Shown here: in pieces, positions 60,622 to 64,000 of the stretch
How the letters are laid out: each line of letters opens with the position of its first letter
Numbering within the stretch: position 1 is the stretch's first letter
Origin: Zarea fungicola
Taxonomy: Eukaryota > Ascomycota > Sordariomycetes > Hypocreales > Cordycipitaceae
Length of the DNA stretch: 64,000 nucleotides
Assembly: GCA_900169235.1 (NCBI GenBank)
Contig: FWCC01000054.1
Coordinates: 1-64,000 of the forward strand
Direction: 5' to 3'
Notes under the pieces: generated by a model
Told to the model about the DNA's origin: nothing
Database searches by the model: none
Seen by the model: only the letters and a program-made list of their open reading frames with translations
Translations under genes and position numbers: made by a program

Positions 60622-60999
60622 GGTCGTTTCACCCTAGATCGTTGAAAGGTCGCCGTTGACGATTCCGGGTTATGTGCATCGTCATGGGTTGCAAACAATA
60701 CAAGCGTGATATAACATGTATTTTTACATAATTATTGCACAAAATGCAATTTGGGATGGCATGGTCGGTAAATGATTAAGCCTGAGGTGCATGTGAATTG
60801 CTTGTAAATTTTAGTCTTGCAACTGTCTTGGTGATAATCCGGCTTACGTAATGCCTTTTTTCCATCCTGCTACTAACAGTCGTCCTTGGATCTTCTTTTC
60901 TCCAGTGAAATAAAAACGTCTAATTCTTATCCATGCTTTCCCAGCAAACGCTAGAAGGAAATTGTGAGATTCCTGCTTGGGCTGCTTTATTAAAATGCA
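60622..60999. promoter_or_regulatory. Bidirectional promoter between RRN5 and IRC3
   Basis: 378 bp separate the two divergent start codons. An AT-rich stretch lies at 60715-60750. An out-of-frame ATG at 60995 lies five bases before the IRC3 start. Confidence 0.6.
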
Positions 61000-63106
61000 A
61001 TGCTACGTACTATAGTAAAGTGTCTTTTGCGTCCTGGCGCGCAGACCCGAAACCCTATTGTGACAGCGCTTTCATATCGTGTAGCTCATGAATCCAGTAC
61101 AGCCCGACCTCAGAAGCCCCAATTACGGGACTACCAGCAAGAATGCATCAAATCTGTTCTGAATAGCTTAAAATCTGGACATAAACGTGTTGGTATTTCG
61201 TTGGCCACTGGAAGCGGAAAGACTGTACGTTTAGATTTTCTCCTTACATCTAGCATAAGCCCCCTTTCTAATTCGAGTTTCTCAGGTCATCTTCACACAG
61301 CTCATAGACAAGATTCATACACGCGCAGACACAGGTGGTGAGCGCACGCTAATTCTCGCCCATCGGCGAGAGCTCGTTGAGCAGGCGGCGCGGCACTGCC
61401 GACTCGCCTACCCAGATAAGAGCATTGAGATTGAAATGGGCTCGCTGCACGCCTCCGGCACCTCCGACATCACCATCGCCAGCATCCTGAGCATCACCTC
61501 GCGCGATCGCCTTGCCAAGTTTGACCCGTCCCAGTTCAAGCTCGTACTCGTCGACGAGGCGCACCACATTGTCGCCGCGGGGTACCTGCGCACGCTTAAG
61601 CACTTCAACCTCAACAAAAAGACTGCCCACTCGCCTGTGCTTGTTGGCGTATCGGCTACCTTCTCGCGCTTCGACGGGCTGAAGCTCGGTGCCGCCATAG
61701 ATGAAATCGTCTACCACCGCGACTACGTCAACATGATTGCCGACAAGTGGCTTACGGATGTAATCTTCACCACGGTCGAGTCCTCAGCCAATCTCTCTAA
61801 GGTCAAGAGCGGCGCCTTTGGCGATTTTCAGACCGGTGAGCTCTCCCGCGTCGTCAACACGGCGCAGGTCAACGATGTGACGGTCCGCAGCTGGATGGCC
61901 AAAGCCAAAGGACGACAATCGACACTTGTATTTTGCGTAGACCTCGCGCACGTCGCCGGCCTTACGCAGACTTTTCGCGATCACGGCTTCGATGCTCGTG
62001 CCGTGACAAGTGATACCCCCCGCGCTGAGCGCGCAGACCTCCTCGACAGCTTTAAGCGCGGGGAATTCCCTGTTCTCATCAATTGCGGAGTCTTCACCGA
62101 GGGGACGGACATACCAAACGTCGACTGCATCGTGCTGGCGCGGCCTACGCGGTCTCGCAACCTGCTCGTACAGATGATTGGCCGCGGGATGCGCCTGCAT
62201 CCGGGCAAGAAGAACTGCCACATTCTCGACATGGTCTCCTCTCTCGACACGGGTATCGTCACAACCCCGACACTTTTTGGACTCGACCCCAACGAGCTCG
62301 TCCAGGCGGCGTCGGTCGCGCAGATGCGTAAACTACAGCAGAAAAAGGTCGCCGAGGAGACGCGTGCCAGAGAAGCGTGGTCAAACGGTGATGGGCCTTC
62401 CTTAGAGCCGCATGTGAACCCTTCGGCCGCTGTCACCTTTACCGATTACTCCTCCGTGCTGGACCTTATCGCCGATACTTCTGGTGAGCGACACATTCGC
62501 GCCATTAGCCAATACGCATGGGTGCAAGTCGGCCCGGAGCGCTTCGTGCTATCGGCCCCGAGCGGCTCCTACATTCGCCTCGAGCGCCTCTCCGACCCAA
62601 ACGCATCCGGGAGCAACAGCAATAATACCGGTCCGCCACCCATCGCTCCCTCTACACCGCAGCCGCCGACTCTCGCCGCGCCTTCGTACCGCGCCGTCGA
62701 GATCCGCGTTTTGCCTCCCGGGAGCGGCTCCAAGTCTCCCTATGCCGCGCCGCGCGAGATTCTCACTGCCGCCACATTTAACGACGCTGTCCACGGTGCA
62801 GACAGCTATGCTGCGCAAGCCTTCCCTCACAGCTTCATCCACCGCGCGCAGCCGTGGCGGCAACTCGCGCCAACGCAGGGCCAGCTCGACTACATCAACA
62901 AGCTACGCGGGAGTAAAGGTGCAGTGCTTGGCCCCCGGGATTTAAACAAGGGAAAGGCGGCGGACATGATTACCAAGCTGAAGCATGGGGCACGGGGCCA
63001 GTTTGCCAAGATTGAGGCCGACCAGAGGCGGCGGGAGAAAAAGATGTCTGTGCATACTGAGCGATTTGACCGCGAGCAGGTGAGGGTTGGGCCGGTAATG
63101 AGTTAA
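61000..63106 (+). CDS. IRC3: Mitochondrial DNA helicase Irc3 (two exons, 681 aa)
   Basis: Superfamily 2 helicase that unwinds branched mitochondrial DNA in yeast. Exons are 61000-61224 and 61286-63106; the 61-nt intron (GTACGT ... CTAATT ... CTCAG) falls right after the P-loop. The N-terminus is basic and lacks acids ([17 protein letters not shown]), a good mitochondrial targeting signal. Motifs in order: LRDYQQECI (Q-like), ATGSGKT (residues 69-75), LAHRRELV (Ia), VDEAHH (II), GVSATFSR (III), VFCVDLAHV (IV), [13 protein letters not shown] (V) and [13 protein letters not shown] (VI). The last 200 residues contain an extra segment with a Pro/Asn-rich linker and a C-terminal Lys/Arg-rich stretch, typical of fungal Irc3. 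The length is normal. Confidence 0.93.
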
Positions 63107-63487
63107 TTGCACAGTTTATTAAACAAACTTTCCCTCCTTGAAAGGTGCATAATAGGGCTTTTGGCTTGCGCTATGGCATAAAGGGAAGATGCCTTTTTTT
63201 GGGCGGAGAGGTATATGCCCTGTCCACTGTACCATATAGCATAGTAAATTATGAATACGCATTTGCCCCTCTGCAGTCATCAGTGCCTACCTGTCCCAGC
63301 TAAGTGGAGGGTCAGAGACCAAGGTTGCATATATCTTGTTACTACTTTGCCCCTCAGCTGGACAGTAACCTAGGACGCAGTCACTAGAAGCCATATGTAC
63401 ATGGCTTCTACCTAGAGTGACTGTCTAGCCAAACATCATGTATTTAAGCGAGGGGTATCATACCTCTAGATAGATCACTCATCAAGC
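63107..63487. other. Intergenic between IRC3 and the ankyrin pseudogene
   Basis: 381 bp. IRC3 3' UTR on the left; no gene is seen. An imperfect inverted pair around CTAGAAGCCATATGTACATGGCTTCTA (about 63385-63412) could form a hairpin. Confidence 0.4.
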
Positions 63488-64000
63488 ACCTTTACCAGAG
63501 TTCTTCTCCCAACTGCCGGTGCAGATGTGCACCTTTCCGAGGGCAAAAATTATCTGCGAAACGCACTACAGCTAGCCTGTGGTCAAGGAAGTGGGGAAAT
63601 TATTGACATGCTCTTTGCAGGGCTGAGGTCAACACGTCGATTGCTGCGCCAACAGGCACCTCTGCAAAAAGAGCTGGAACATATGCCTCGACTCGTAGAT
63701 CGACAGTCACTAGATACAATGGCAGAACTGCGCTCCAAGCAGCGGCCGAGTGTGGCTATTTGCAGGTGACTGAGAAATTACCAAAGCTCGGCGCCTGTAA
63801 ATGCAACGGCGTCGAAGATTGCTAGCCGCACTGCACTATAGGTGGCCACGAGGAACGGCAACACATCCCATTGTTAAGCTGATTCTGCAGAACGTGGCGG
63901 AATTAAATGCTTCTACCGCACGATACAGTAGTTTTACGGCGCTGCAGGCTGTCGGTTTTGGATGGTGATGTTGGCTTGGTTGCACTGTTTCTAGAACTGG
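63488..64000 (+). pseudogene. Decayed ankyrin-repeat protein gene, cut by the window edge
   Basis: Ankyrin-repeat peptides appear one after another in all three + frames: LLPTAGADVHL, then NALQLACGQGSGEIIDMLF, NGRTALQAAAECGYLQV, KIASRTAL, PIVKLILQN, SSFTALQAV and DGDVGLVALFLEL. Continuity needs frame changes near 63617-63626, 63787-63793, 63863-63871 and 63949-63962, and an in-frame TAG sits at 63839-63841 where a Gln codon would be expected. At least four repeats are recognisable. No start codon or promoter is evident and the gene runs off the right edge. Introns do not explain the shifts, since no GT-AG pairs bracket them. This is most likely a broken member of the large ankyrin families of filamentous fungi, often linked to NACHT/STAND proteins. 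Confidence 0.8.

Overview
This is a nuclear contig from a filamentous ascomycete (Pezizomycotina), most likely a sordariomycete of the Hypocreales type. The reasons are short introns (about 50-140 nt) with GTRNGT-like donors, CTAAC-type branch sites and YAG acceptors, intron-poor conserved genes on both strands, CT-rich leaders, and a protein set typical of this group (Ask1, Eaf7, Rrn5, a Yvc1-type TRP channel, a proteinase K-like subtilase). The genus cannot be fixed from the sequence alone. I saw no tRNA, rRNA, CRISPR array or bacterial operon.

Layout. 0.5-7.2 kb: DNA topoisomerase II and the PP2A regulator Tap42, both +. 7.9-10.4 kb (-): a large fungal protein I do not recognise. 13.4-17.0 kb (-): vacuolar TRP channel Yvc1. 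20.7-24.1 kb (+): a TBC-domain Rab GAP. 26.7-28.0 kb (+): a five-exon reticulon. 28.8-32.3 kb (-): the ribosome-biogenesis GTPase Bms1. 33-43 kb is a more accessory stretch, all +: a LURP-one/tubby-like protein, a candidate MITE (34.1-34.6 kb), an NCS1 purine/cytosine permease, a beta-lactamase-fold serine hydrolase and a secreted subtilase. 43-47.6 kb is gene-poor and holds a 2-N assembly gap in a poly-A tract. 47.6-63.1 kb is gene-dense: a small Ser/Lys-rich protein, Ask1, a sulfotransferase-like protein, an AlaX-type tRNA editing protein, a gamma-tubulin complex component, Eaf7, Rrn5 and the mitochondrial helicase Irc3. The right edge (63.5-64 kb) is a decayed ankyrin-repeat gene.

Most genes are housekeeping: chromosome segregation and microtubules (Top2, Ask1, gamma-tubulin complex protein), ribosome production (Bms1, Rrn5), membrane shape and traffic (reticulon, TBC GAP, Yvc1), chromatin (Eaf7). 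They form no pathway cluster; the arrangement is the usual mix of divergent pairs with short shared promoters and convergent pairs. I joined exons by hand; each joined model has a length divisible by three and restores recognisable conserved protein across each junction.

I found no convincing new multi-gene system. The items most worth following up are the candidate MITE, the frameshifted ankyrin gene at the right edge, the repeated intergenic word TACTCCGTA, the competing splice donors in the reticulon gene, the first intron of TOP2 that looks like a frameshift, and the unrecognised 7.9-10.4 kb gene with its uncertain 5' end.
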